A stretch of 64,000 nt of DNA, from NCBI RefSeq assembly GCF_028294535.1, contig NZ_JAQBIE010000008.1, forward strand, positions 143,509 through 207,508, written 5' to 3'. The stretch is from Paracoccus onchidii (lineage in GTDB: Bacteria; Pseudomonadota; Alphaproteobacteria; Rhodobacterales; Rhodobacteraceae). Numbering within the stretch: position 1 is the stretch's first letter; each line of letters opens with the position of its first letter. Made by a program: the position numbers and the translations under genes. Shown one piece after another: positions 44,276 through 52,760 of the stretch. The notes below the pieces were generated by a model, which was not told the origin of the DNA, searched no databases, and worked only from the letters and a program-made list of their open reading frames with translations.

Positions 44276-45307
44276 ATGCCACGTCTCAGTCTGCAACAGG
44301 CCCATGACCTTGCAACTGACGCCCTGATGCGTTGCAACACATCGCGCGCCAATGCCGAGGCGGTGGCGCGCGCCCTGATCGCCGCCGAGGCCGTCGGGCA
44401 GGCCGGCCACGGCCTGCGCCGGATGCCGTCCTATGCGGCGCAATCCCAAAGCGGCAAGGTCGATGGCCACGCCACGCCAACGCGCAGCGTCGGGCGACCC
44501 GGCGCGTTGCGGATCGATGCCGGGAACGGGTTTGCCTATCCCGCAATGGACATGGCCGTCGACTGGTTGGTCGAAGCGGCCGCCGCACAAGGTATCGCGA
44601 TCGCCGGTATCACGCATTCTCATCATTGCGGCGTCGCTGGCGTGACCGTGGAGCGACTGGCCGATCATGGCCTGGTGGCGATGATGTTTGCCAACGCGCC
44701 CGCAGCCATGGCCCCTTGGGGCGGACGCCGGGCATTGTTCGGCACCGATCCGATCGCCTTTGCGGCGCCACGCCCGAATGGCAAGCCCGCCATCGTCGTC
44801 GATGTTTCCTTGTCCAAGGTCGCGCGCGGCAAGATCATGGCGGCCGATCAGCGTGGCGAGCAGATCCCCGAAGGCTGGGCGCTGGATGGGGATGGACGCG
44901 ACACGACCGACCCAAAGGCGGCACTGGCGGGCACGATGATCCCGATGGGGGATGCCAAGGGAACCGCGCTGGCCTTGATGGTCGAGTTGCTGGCTGCGGG
45001 GCTGGTCGGTGCGAATTTCGGGCATGAAGCATCGTCCTTCTTTACCGGCGAGGGGGCAGCCCCGGGCGTCGGACAATTGATATTGGCGATCGATCCGGCC
45101 GCCTTTGCCTTTGGCGATGCGCCTGCGCCTGCGCTGGAACGCTTTGCCGATCTCGCTGCTGCGGTCGAAGGCGAGCAGGGCGCAAGATTGCCCGGTGCGC
45201 GCCGTGTCGGTCTGCGCGAGGCGGCGGTCAGGGACGGGATCGAGGTCGATGACGCGCTGCTGGATCAGATCAGGGCCCTTGGCGGCGTGGAAGCGGCAAG
45301 GACCTAA
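44276..45307 (+). CDS. comC: (R)-sulfolactate dehydrogenase ComC
   Basis: This 343 aa protein of the malate/L-lactate/sulfolactate (LDH2/MDH2) family shows ALIAAEAVGQAGHGLRRMPSY, ITHSHHCGVAG, GTDPIAFAAPRPNG and MVELLAAGLVGA. ComC reduces sulfopyruvate to (R)-sulfolactate with NAD(P)H. With SlcC it inverts (S)- to (R)-sulfolactate, the only isomer SuyAB cleaves. Malate or ureidoglycolate dehydrogenase are the family alternatives; context favours ComC. Confidence 0.85.
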   Translation: MPRLSLQQAHDLATDALMRCNTSRANAEAVARALIAAEAVGQAGHGLRRMPSYAAQSQSGKVDGHATPTRSVGRPGALRIDAGNGFAYPAMDMAVDWLVEAAAAQGIAIAGITHSHHCGVAGVTVERLADHGLVAMMFANAPAAMAPWGGRRALFGTDPIAFAAPRPNGKPAIVVDVSLSKVARGKIMAADQRGEQIPEGWALDGDGRDTTDPKAALAGTMIPMGDAKGTALALMVELLAAGLVGANFGHEASSFFTGEGAAPGVGQLILAIDPAAFAFGDAPAPALERFADLAAAVEGEQGARLPGARRVGLREAAVRDGIEVDDALLDQIRALGGVEAART

Positions 45308-45308
45308 C

Positions 45309-46367
45309 ATGAGCACAGAACAACAGATGTCGGGCGGACGCGGCCTTCTTTCGCGTTGCGGCCTGCCGGACTATGGCGATCTTCGCCGCTATTTCCCCGG
45401 CATGGCTGTTTCGGTTCTGGTGGCGATGACCGCGCAGTTCCTGTCGGAACATTACGGCGCGCCGGCGATGCTGATGGCGCTGTTGCTAGGGCTGTCGCTG
45501 AACTTTCTGGCTGAAGAGGGGACCAGGACGCTGCCCGGCGTCGAATATTCGGCCAAGACAATTTTGCGTCTGGGTGTGGCCTTGCTGGGGGCACGGATCT
45601 CGGCGCAGATGTTGGCCGATCTGGGCGGCACCATGATTGCGCTGGTGATTGCGGGCGTTGCCGTGACCATTCTGTTTGCCCTGCTTGCGGCGCGGGTGTT
45701 CGGCCGTGGCTGGCGGTTGGCCTTGCTGACCGGGGGCTCTGTCGCGATTTGTGGTGCTTCGGCCGCCATGGCGATTGCCGCCGTGCTGCCCAAGACGGAT
45801 AAATCCGAACGCAATCTGGCCTTTACCGTGCTTTCGGTCACGCTCTTGTCGACAATCGCGATGGTCGTGTATCCGCTACTGTCAGGTTTTTTCGGCTTTA
45901 CACCGCTGGAGTCCGGGGTCTTTCTCGGGGGCACGATCCATGATGTCGCGCAGGTCGTCGGGGCGGGTTTTTCGGTCAGCCCCGAGGTTGGTGAAACCGC
46001 GACGCTGGTCAAGCTGATCCGTGTGTCGATGCTGGCGCCGGTGGTGTTGATCTTTTCTCTGTCGATCCGTGCAAGCGGTCTGGAAGATCAGGTCGTGAAC
46101 GGCAAGCGCCCGCCATTGCTGCCGGGGTTTGTGCTGGGCTTTCTGTTGCTGGCGGTGCTCAACTCGGTCGGGTTGATCCCCGGCGCGGTCGCGCATCTGG
46201 CCGAAGCACTTAGCCGATGGGCCTTGCTTGTGGCGATTGCGGCAGTGGGGATCAAGACATCGCTGGTGCGGATGCTGGAGGTCGGGGGATCGGCGATTGC
46301 ATTGATCGTCGCGGAAACTGTCCTGCTTGCGGCGTTTATCGTCGCGGGGGTCCATATGATCAGCTAG
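45309..46367 (+). CDS. putative sulfate/sulfite exporter (UPF0324/YeiH family, SuyZ-like)
   Basis: This 352 aa protein has ~10 membrane helices and the family blocks LRLGVALLGARIS, GGSVAICGASAAMAIAAVL, GGTIHDVAQVVGAG and IAAVGIKTSL. The family (COG2855) is called the putative sulfate exporter family and is often linked to sulfonate degradation. Here it would discharge sulfite or sulfate released by SuyAB. ATG 45309 lies one base after the comC stop. No sulfite dehydrogenase gene is in the window. Confidence 0.8.
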   Translation: MSTEQQMSGGRGLLSRCGLPDYGDLRRYFPGMAVSVLVAMTAQFLSEHYGAPAMLMALLLGLSLNFLAEEGTRTLPGVEYSAKTILRLGVALLGARISAQMLADLGGTMIALVIAGVAVTILFALLAARVFGRGWRLALLTGGSVAICGASAAMAIAAVLPKTDKSERNLAFTVLSVTLLSTIAMVVYPLLSGFFGFTPLESGVFLGGTIHDVAQVVGAGFSVSPEVGETATLVKLIRVSMLAPVVLIFSLSIRASGLEDQVVNGKRPPLLPGFVLGFLLLAVLNSVGLIPGAVAHLAEALSRWALLVAIAAVGIKTSLVRMLEVGGSAIALIVAETVLLAAFIVAGVHMIS

Positions 46368-46403
46368 GCCACGAAACACTGTCTCTCTGACCGGTGCCGC
46401 CGG

Positions 46404-47195
46404 TCAGGGCGACGGTTGGCCGGTCATGATCCCGCCCAGTTTCAGGGTGATGCGGCGCGCGGTTTCCCGAAGTGCGGGGGCCCATCCGGTCAAGGTGGCG
46501 CGCGGAACACGAAACACGGGCGCAGAAATACTGACAGCCGCCATGACGCGGCCTTTCGCGCCATAGATGGGTGCCGCGATGCAATGGATTTCCGGCTGAT
46601 GTTCACATCCGTCGATCGCGAAGCCCCGCTCTCTGATCGTGGCAAGCTCGGCTTGCAGTGTTGTCAGATCGCATATGGTTTTTTCCGTGCTGCGCGTCAG
46701 CGTCAGGCGTGGCAGAAGTTCGGTCAGAACCTCGGGGTCGCTGAAGGCCAGCAGGGTCTTGCCCAGCCCGGTGCAATGCAGCGGTGCCTGATTTCCAAGC
46801 TGGGAAATCATCTGCAACGTCTGTTGGCTTTGAATGCGATCGACATAGACAAGCTGGGTATCGTCACGCTGCCCGACCAGAACGTTTTCCTGAACCTGCT
46901 TGCTGAGATCTTCGATTTCGGGACGCACGGCGTCGCGGATTTCCAGCCCGTGAACTGCCTTCAGAGACAGGCCCGAAAGTCGCAGGCCAAGGCGGTATCC
47001 ACTGTCTTCCTGGCGAAATTCCAGCAGACGTTCTTCGGTCAGCGCCGCCAGCGTCCGGTGCAAAGAGCTTTTGGGTAACCGCAATTCCTTCATCAATGTC
47101 GAAAAGGATGGTGGTGTGCGATGGCGCGAGACTTCTTCCAACACAAGGATCGCCCGGCTGAGGGGGGTGGTGCTATCTGCTCCGCGCTTTGGCAT
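46404..47195 (-). CDS. IclR-family transcriptional regulator
   Basis: This 263 aa regulator has a winged helix-turn-helix (~8-70: LSRAILVLEEVSRHRTPPSF to KSSLHRTLAALTEERLLEF) and an IclR ligand domain (~80-250, with LHCTGLGKTLLAF and IHCIAAPIYGAKG). It is divergent from the third TTT operon at 47379 and convergent with the sulfolactate genes. IclR regulators also accompany sulfolactate genes in Paracoccus, so either neighbour could be its target; its operators lie on the TTT side. Confidence 0.88.
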   Translation of the reverse strand: MPKRGADSTTPLSRAILVLEEVSRHRTPPSFSTLMKELRLPKSSLHRTLAALTEERLLEFRQEDSGYRLGLRLSGLSLKAVHGLEIRDAVRPEIEDLSKQVQENVLVGQRDDTQLVYVDRIQSQQTLQMISQLGNQAPLHCTGLGKTLLAFSDPEVLTELLPRLTLTRSTEKTICDLTTLQAELATIRERGFAIDGCEHQPEIHCIAAPIYGAKGRVMAAVSISAPVFRVPRATLTGWAPALRETARRITLKLGGIMTGQPSP

Positions 47196-47213
47196 CGGAT
47201 GGTTCCTTTCGTA

Positions 47214-47308
47214 CGTGTCACGAGCGGGCGTGTCACGAGCGGGTTGACTTGAATATGTCCCATGGGTAGCGTGTCATTAAAAGGAACTCAAGTTCCGCAA
47301 TAAGGAAC
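47214..47308. promoter_or_regulatory. tandem 15-bp repeat and IclR-type operator
   Basis: The 15-mer CGTGTCACGAGCGGG occurs twice head to tail (47214-47228 and 47229-47243). Forty bases on, GGAACT-CA-AGTTCC (47283-47296) is a perfect inverted repeat, followed by another GGAACT (47303-47308). GGAAC/GTTCC half-sites are typical of IclR-family operators. The region divides the IclR gene from tctC. Confidence 0.6.
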
Positions 47309-47378
47309 TAAATGGGTTGCAGGAGGATAGACCCATCAAAGGTTCCCGACTTCAAATCGTTTTCTGGGGAGGAAAAAC

Positions 47379-48359
47379 ATGACCAAGACAATCCTAAGCA
47401 TGGCCAAGGCGACGACGGCTGTTTGCGCATTGGTATTCGCCGCCGGCAGCGCCTTGGCGCAGGAATACCCGGATCGGCCAATCAGCATGGTTGTGCCTTG
47501 GGCGGCTGGCGGCGGAACCGATGTCGTGGCCCGCATCGTCGCCGCGGGGCTGGAGGAACAGCTTGATGCGACCGTGAATGTCGTGAACCGCACGGGTGGG
47601 GGCGGTGTGGTCGGGCATTCGGCCATCGCGGATGCCAAGCCCGACGGGTATACGATCGGATTCATCACCGCCGAAATCAACATGATGCACCATCTGGGGA
47701 TGACGGATCTGGATCACGGATCTTACAAGCTGATCGCGATGATCAATGGCGAACCTGCCGGCGTTCATGTGCGTGCAGATTCCGAATACCAGAACATGCA
47801 GGAACTGCTGGATGCGATTGCTGCCGGCGACGAGCGTATGACCTCTTCCGGGACAGCTGCGGGCGGGGTCTATCACCTTGCGTTGGGTGGTATGCTGATG
47901 GAGGCCGGACTTGCCCCTGATGCCGTGATCTGGGTTCCCAGTCAGGGCGCAGCGCCCGCGTTGCAGGAACTGGTTGCAGACGCGACCGATTTCGTCATGA
48001 CCCAGCTGCCCGAAGCGCAATCCATCGTTGATGCGGGACAGGCGCGGACCCTGGCGGTGATGGCATCTGAACGGCTGCCGGGGTTCGAGGATGTTCCGAC
48101 CCTTCAGGAAGCGACGGGCCTTGATTTTACCATGTCGGGTATGCGTGCGCTGGCGGTCCCGGCCGACACACCCGATGACATCGTTGCACAGCTGACGGAA
48201 GCGGCGGCGACCCTGGTGGAAAGTGACAGTTTCCGCGAGCGGATGGAGCAGGGCGGCTACGGAATCCATTATCTGAATGGGCAGGATCTGACCGCGCTTC
48301 TGGATACGCGCGACGCGCAGATGGGCGAGATTATCCAGGCCCTTGGTCTGTCACGTTGA
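47379..48359 (+). CDS. tctC: TTT transporter binding protein TctC-like
   Basis: This 326 aa periplasmic protein has a signal peptide (to ~GSALAQ) and TctC motifs: ISMVVPWAAGGGTDVVARIV, NRTGGGGVVGHSAIADAKPDGYTIGF and SGTAAGGVYHLALGGMLMEAG. GGGGAGGA precedes the ATG. It begins tctC-tctB-tctA-aldolase-dehydrogenase, so its ligand should be a carboxylic acid degraded by the last two enzymes. Confidence 0.9.
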   Translation: MTKTILSMAKATTAVCALVFAAGSALAQEYPDRPISMVVPWAAGGGTDVVARIVAAGLEEQLDATVNVVNRTGGGGVVGHSAIADAKPDGYTIGFITAEINMMHHLGMTDLDHGSYKLIAMINGEPAGVHVRADSEYQNMQELLDAIAAGDERMTSSGTAAGGVYHLALGGMLMEAGLAPDAVIWVPSQGAAPALQELVADATDFVMTQLPEAQSIVDAGQARTLAVMASERLPGFEDVPTLQEATGLDFTMSGMRALAVPADTPDDIVAQLTEAAATLVESDSFRERMEQGGYGIHYLNGQDLTALLDTRDAQMGEIIQALGLSR

Positions 48360-48401
48360 TCTTGTTCGGGCAGTCCGGCGCGGCAATGGGGACGATGTGC
48401 C

Positions 48402-48875
48402 ATGCAAATTTCTGACAGGTTGGTTGGCGCGATTTTCGTTGCCTTCGGGATCTGGATGTTCATCGCAGCCGCAGAATTTCCGGCGGCGCCGGGCATGACC
48501 TTCGGTGCGGGGTTGTTTCCCCGCATTCTGGCCGTGGGTTTTGTGGCCTGCGGTCTGGTGTTGATCATTCAACAGGTTCTGTCCGCACAGCCTGAACCTT
48601 GGTATCACCGGCCGGAATGGGCGCGGGATATGGCGGGTGTGCTGCGCTTTGTCATGGTTCCGCTTGGGATCCTTTTCTACATCTTTCTGGCCCCAAGACT
48701 GGGGATGATCCTTGCAGCGGCGCTGATCCTGGCGGTGATCTTTCGCGTCCTGAAGGTGCGATCGACAGTCGGCCTGCCTGTCGCGCTGTTGGCCCCCGTC
48801 GTGATCTATTTGCTGTTCTCTAAATTCCTCCTGGTCCCGTTGCCGCGGGGATTGCTTGACGGAGTTTTGTTCTGA
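48402..48875 (+). CDS. tctB: TTT transporter small membrane subunit TctB-like
   Basis: This 157 aa protein has four hydrophobic helices (LVGAIFVAFGIWMFIAAA, LAVGFVACGLVLIIQQVL, MVPLGILFYIFLAPRLGMILAAALIL, PVALLAPVVIYLLFSKFL). The topology and the place between TctC and TctA fit TctB. Its stop shares a base with the tctA start. Confidence 0.85.
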   Translation: MQISDRLVGAIFVAFGIWMFIAAAEFPAAPGMTFGAGLFPRILAVGFVACGLVLIIQQVLSAQPEPWYHRPEWARDMAGVLRFVMVPLGILFYIFLAPRLGMILAAALILAVIFRVLKVRSTVGLPVALLAPVVIYLLFSKFLLVPLPRGLLDGVLF

Positions 48876-50371
48876 TGACCTTCGATATCCTGCTTGCGGC
48901 GATAGAGCTGGTCTTTGCCCCCAAGGTTCTGGCGATCATCCTGGCGGCCTCGGTTTTCGGGCTGTTCGTGGGGGCCATTCCGGGCCTGACGGCCACGATG
49001 GCCGCGGCCCTGATGGTGCCGCTGACGTTTTTCATGGACCCTGTTCCGGCGGTGTCGGCGATTGTGGCCGCAACGGCGATGGCAATTTTTGCCGGTGACA
49101 TACCGGGCGCGATGTTGCGGATTCCGGGGACACCTGCCTCGGCCGCCTATGTTGAAGATTCCTATGCGATGACCCGCAAGGGACAGTTGCGCGCGGTGCT
49201 GGGGCTGAATCTGATTTGTTCGGCGCTGGGGGGTGTGATCGGCAGCATCATCTTGATGGTGGCGGCCCCGGCCTTGGCCAAGATTGCCATGCGCTTCAGT
49301 TCGGACGAATATTTCTGGCTGGCCCTTTTGGGGCTGAGCTGCGCGGTCTTCATCGCGGCAAGCAATCCGGTCAAGGGCGTGCTGTCATTGTTGATCGGCC
49401 TGTCGATCGCGATGATTGGGTTCGATCCATCGGCCGGCTTTCCGCGATTTTCCTTTGGCATTACCGAATTGACCGGCGGCGTCGATTTCGTGCCTGCGAT
49501 GATCGGCATGTTCGCGATTCCCGAGGTGATCCGCAACATCGTCAATATTCATCAGGTCAAACCGGTCCAGCAGCGGGTCAGCCATGTCTTTGCGGGGCTT
49601 CGCGAACGCTTGGCGCATCGCTGGTGGAACATTCTGCGCAGTTCGGGGCTGGGGACATTGATCGGTGCCTTGCCGGGGGCCGGGGCGGATATTGCCGCCT
49701 GGGTCTGTTACGCCGTCAGTAAAAAGCTATCGCGCGAGCCCGAGAAATACGGCACCGGTCATGACGAAGGGATCATCGATGCCACCGCGTCCAATAACGC
49801 GGCGGTCAGTGGATCCTGGGTTCCGGCATTGGTGTTTGGTATTCCAGGTGGCGCGGTCACGGCGATCGCGGTTGGCATCATGTATATGAAAGGCCTCAAT
49901 CCGGGGCCGCGGATCTTCACGGAAACGCCTGAAATCATCTATGCGGTGTTGATAGCCTTCCTGATCGCCAACCTGATCATGGTCCCGCTGGGGTATGTAG
50001 CGATCCGCATGGCGGGCCTGATCATCGGTGTGCCGCGCGCGGTGTTGATGCCCATCATCATGATTTTTTGCATGGTCGGTGCGTTTTCAATCACCAATAG
50101 CGGTTTTGCCATTGTCATCGTTCTGGTGCTTGGCCTGCTGGCCTATGGGATGGAGGAAAACGGGATTCCGTTGGCCCCCGCGATCCTCGGGATCGTTCTT
50201 GGGCCATTGGTGGAGCGGAACTTCGTGATGTCGATGACCAAATCTGGTGGCGATCTGCTGAGTCTGTTTGATCGCCCTATTGCCGCCGTCTTGGGGGTTG
50301 CGACCTTGGCCATGTGGCTGATGCCGGCGCTGCTGGCCATGCTGCGCAGCTTTCGGAACGGGCGCGCCTAG
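48875..50371 (+). CDS. tctA: TTT transporter large membrane subunit TctA-like
   Basis: This 498 aa, about 12-helix protein has FVGAIPGLTATMAAALMVPLTFFMD, GAMLRIPGTPASAAYVEDSYAMTRKGQLR and GALPGAGADIAAWVCYAVSKK. The sequence around the conserved PGTP differs from the other two TctA proteins here (RIPGTP against INSPGTP and VNTPGTP), consistent with a different substrate. Confidence 0.92.
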   Translation: MTFDILLAAIELVFAPKVLAIILAASVFGLFVGAIPGLTATMAAALMVPLTFFMDPVPAVSAIVAATAMAIFAGDIPGAMLRIPGTPASAAYVEDSYAMTRKGQLRAVLGLNLICSALGGVIGSIILMVAAPALAKIAMRFSSDEYFWLALLGLSCAVFIAASNPVKGVLSLLIGLSIAMIGFDPSAGFPRFSFGITELTGGVDFVPAMIGMFAIPEVIRNIVNIHQVKPVQQRVSHVFAGLRERLAHRWWNILRSSGLGTLIGALPGAGADIAAWVCYAVSKKLSREPEKYGTGHDEGIIDATASNNAAVSGSWVPALVFGIPGGAVTAIAVGIMYMKGLNPGPRIFTETPEIIYAVLIAFLIANLIMVPLGYVAIRMAGLIIGVPRAVLMPIIMIFCMVGAFSITNSGFAIVIVLVLGLLAYGMEENGIPLAPAILGIVLGPLVERNFVMSMTKSGGDLLSLFDRPIAAVLGVATLAMWLMPALLAMLRSFRNGRA

Positions 50372-50410
50372 GCCCAAACAGAAGATTTTCGGACAACAGG
50401 AAGAACTGGC

Positions 50411-51196
50411 ATGAAGATTCAAACCAATCGTTTCAAAGAGGCGCTGACACAAGGCAATCCGGTGATCGGATCATGGATCATGACCGGCAGTGCGAATGCG
50501 GCCGAGGCCATGTCCTGGGCGGGGCTGGATTTCATTATCGTCGACATGGAGCACACCGATGCCTCGATTGCCGACATTGTGGCCATGATGCGCGCCATTG
50601 CGGAATCCGGAACCGAGGTGATCGTCCGGCCTCCAAATTCCGATCCGATCCTGATCCGGCGCCTGTTGGATGCAGGCGCGCGCAGCTTGATGATCCCGTT
50701 CGTTGAAACGTCCGAGCAAGCCAAAAGTATCGTTGCCGCCTGCCGGTTTCCGCCGCGCGGAAATCGTGGTTTCGCGTTGATGCATCGTGGCAGCCGGTAT
50801 GCGCAGACCGATGATTATGTGAACGCGGTCGAAGAAAATATCTGTGTCATCGCCCAGATCGAGACAGCTGCCGGGATAGACAACACCGACGCAATCGCGG
50901 GGGTCGACGGTATTGACGCACTGTTTTACGGGCCGGGTGATCTGTCATGCGTGGTGGGGCGGTTGGGCGACACGACGGGGCCGGCGGTGCGCGGGCTGAT
51001 CGAACAACAGGCCGATCGATGCCGCCAGCTGGGTATCGCGTCAGGCACATTGGTGCCCGATCTGGATTCCATCGACTGGGCGCGGCGGGTCGGTTTCGAT
51101 TTCATAAGCGTTTCAAATGATTACGGCATGATCGTGCGGATGTCCAAGGACATTGCCGCCCATATGAAGCGCCAGCTGGACATTGCCGCCAGCTGA
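50411..51196 (+). CDS. HpcH/HpaI-family class II pyruvate aldolase
   Basis: This 261 aa protein is a paralogue of the aldolase at 27657-28460, with the same blocks: FIIVDMEHTDAS, VIVRPPNSDP, MIPFVETSEQAKSIV, RFPPRGNRGFALMHRG and ALFYGPGDLSCVVG. It would release pyruvate and an aldehyde from a 2-keto-4-hydroxy acid. The aldehyde dehydrogenase 54 bases downstream would oxidise that aldehyde. Confidence 0.87.
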   Translation: MKIQTNRFKEALTQGNPVIGSWIMTGSANAAEAMSWAGLDFIIVDMEHTDASIADIVAMMRAIAESGTEVIVRPPNSDPILIRRLLDAGARSLMIPFVETSEQAKSIVAACRFPPRGNRGFALMHRGSRYAQTDDYVNAVEENICVIAQIETAAGIDNTDAIAGVDGIDALFYGPGDLSCVVGRLGDTTGPAVRGLIEQQADRCRQLGIASGTLVPDLDSIDWARRVGFDFISVSNDYGMIVRMSKDIAAHMKRQLDIAAS

Positions 51197-51250
51197 AAAT
51201 GCCGCCGCCCTCGATCCTGACTGTTCCAATATGAAATGAAAGCCTGACAG

Positions 51251-52699
51251 ATGAATCTGAATGACCCGAGCCTGCTGTGTTCCAATGCCTATGTGAATGG
51301 CAAGTGGATCGCCGCCCAAGAGAATGGCATTGATGTCAGCAATCCGGCAGATGGCGCGATCATCGCCGCCGTGCCGTCCTTGCCTCAGGAAGAAATCGAA
51401 GCTGCGATTGCGGCGGCCAAGGCCGCACGGGCCGATTGGGCCGCACGGCCGGCCAAGCAGCGCGCTGCGTTGTTGCGGAAATGGCATGACCTGATCATCG
51501 AAAACGCCGATGATCTGGCTCAGATCCTGACCGCGGAACAGGGCAAACCCCTGGCCGAGGCCAAAGGCGAAATCCTGTCGAACGCAGCCTATCTGGAGTG
51601 GTTCGCCGAAGAAGCCAAGCGCGTTTATGGCGAAGTTATACCGACACCGTCTTCCGATCGCCGGGTCATCGTGATCAAGCAGCCGATCGGCGTTTGCGCG
51701 GCGATCACGCCTTGGAACTTTCCCAATGGCATGATTACGCGAAAGGCCGGACCTGCACTTGCCGCAGGATGTCCGATTATCGTGAAACCCGCATCCCAGA
51801 CCCCGCTTTCGGCGCTGGCGCTGGCGGTTCTGGCCAGGCGGGCAGGGTTGCCAGCGGGTGTATTCCAAGTTGTGACCGGCAAGGCCAGCATGGTCGGAAC
51901 CGTGTTCTGCAAAAGCCCCGATATTGCCAAGATCAGCTTTACCGGCTCGACCGAAGTCGGGCGCTGGCTGATCCGCGAAAGCGCCGACGACATCAAGAAA
52001 CTGTCACTCGAATTGGGCGGCAATGCCCCATTCCTGGTGTTCGAGGATGCCGATCTGGACGCTGCGGTCGAAGGTGCCATGATCGCCAAGTTCCGCAACT
52101 CGGGGCAAACCTGTGTTTGTGCGAACCGCATCTATGTGCATGAAAGTCTGGCCGAAGAATTCGCGAACCGGCTGGCAAAGGCCGCGGGGAACCTTGCGAT
52201 AGGGCAGGGAACCGAAGCTGGGGTTGAACAGGGGCCGTTGATCGATATGGCCGCAGTCGACAAGATCGAAGCACATATCGCCGATGCTTGCGATCGTGGT
52301 GCCCGCGTGCTGACCGGAGGCCAGCGCCATGCATTGGGCGGCAGCTGGTTCGAGCCGACGGTGATGGTCGATGTCAGCCCGCAATCGCGTGTCGCACGGG
52401 AAGAAACATTTGCCCCCCTGGCCCCGGTTATTGCCTTCAAGACCGAGGACGAGGCGATTGCATTGGCCAATGACAGTGAATTCGGCCTGGCCGCATATTT
52501 CTATAGTCGCGATCTGGCGCGTGTTTTCCGCGTGGCCGAAGCGTTGGAGACGGGTATGGTGGGGATCAATACCGGTTTGATCGCAAATGAAGCCGCGCCG
52601 TTCGGCGGGATCAAGCAGTCAGGGTTGGGTCGGGAAGGTTCGCGACACGGTATCGAAGACTATGTCGAGATGAAATATCTCTGCATTGCGGGAATGTAG
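51251..52699 (+). CDS. NAD(P)-dependent aldehyde dehydrogenase, succinate-semialdehyde type
   Basis: This 482 aa ALDH has all catalytic residues: N156 (TPWNFP), E254 (LELGGNAP) and C288 in SGQTCVCANR, where the second Cys two residues later is typical of the GabD group. The aldehyde could be succinate, malonate, tartronate or sulfolacto-type semialdehyde; the sequence does not decide. It is last in the tctCBA-aldolase operon and is followed by a clear terminator. Confidence 0.88.
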   Translation: MNLNDPSLLCSNAYVNGKWIAAQENGIDVSNPADGAIIAAVPSLPQEEIEAAIAAAKAARADWAARPAKQRAALLRKWHDLIIENADDLAQILTAEQGKPLAEAKGEILSNAAYLEWFAEEAKRVYGEVIPTPSSDRRVIVIKQPIGVCAAITPWNFPNGMITRKAGPALAAGCPIIVKPASQTPLSALALAVLARRAGLPAGVFQVVTGKASMVGTVFCKSPDIAKISFTGSTEVGRWLIRESADDIKKLSLELGGNAPFLVFEDADLDAAVEGAMIAKFRNSGQTCVCANRIYVHESLAEEFANRLAKAAGNLAIGQGTEAGVEQGPLIDMAAVDKIEAHIADACDRGARVLTGGQRHALGGSWFEPTVMVDVSPQSRVAREETFAPLAPVIAFKTEDEAIALANDSEFGLAAYFYSRDLARVFRVAEALETGMVGINTGLIANEAAPFGGIKQSGLGREGSRHGIEDYVEMKYLCIAGM

Positions 52700-52713
52700 G
52701 GTCGACAACCCGA

Positions 52714-52752
52714 AGCGACGCAGCATCAGAAATGGGCTGCGTCGCTCTATTT
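52714..52752 (+). terminator. rho-independent terminator after the aldehyde dehydrogenase gene
   Basis: An 11-bp perfect stem, AGCGACGCAGC (52714-52724) with GCTGCGTCGCT (52736-52746), is followed by CTATTTTC. It lies between two convergent operons. Confidence 0.8.
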
Positions 52753-52760
52753 TCAGGCGT

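Noticed and set aside
47214..47243. Tandem 15-mer as the start of a CRISPR array
   Set aside because: There are only two copies with no spacer between them, and no cas genes.
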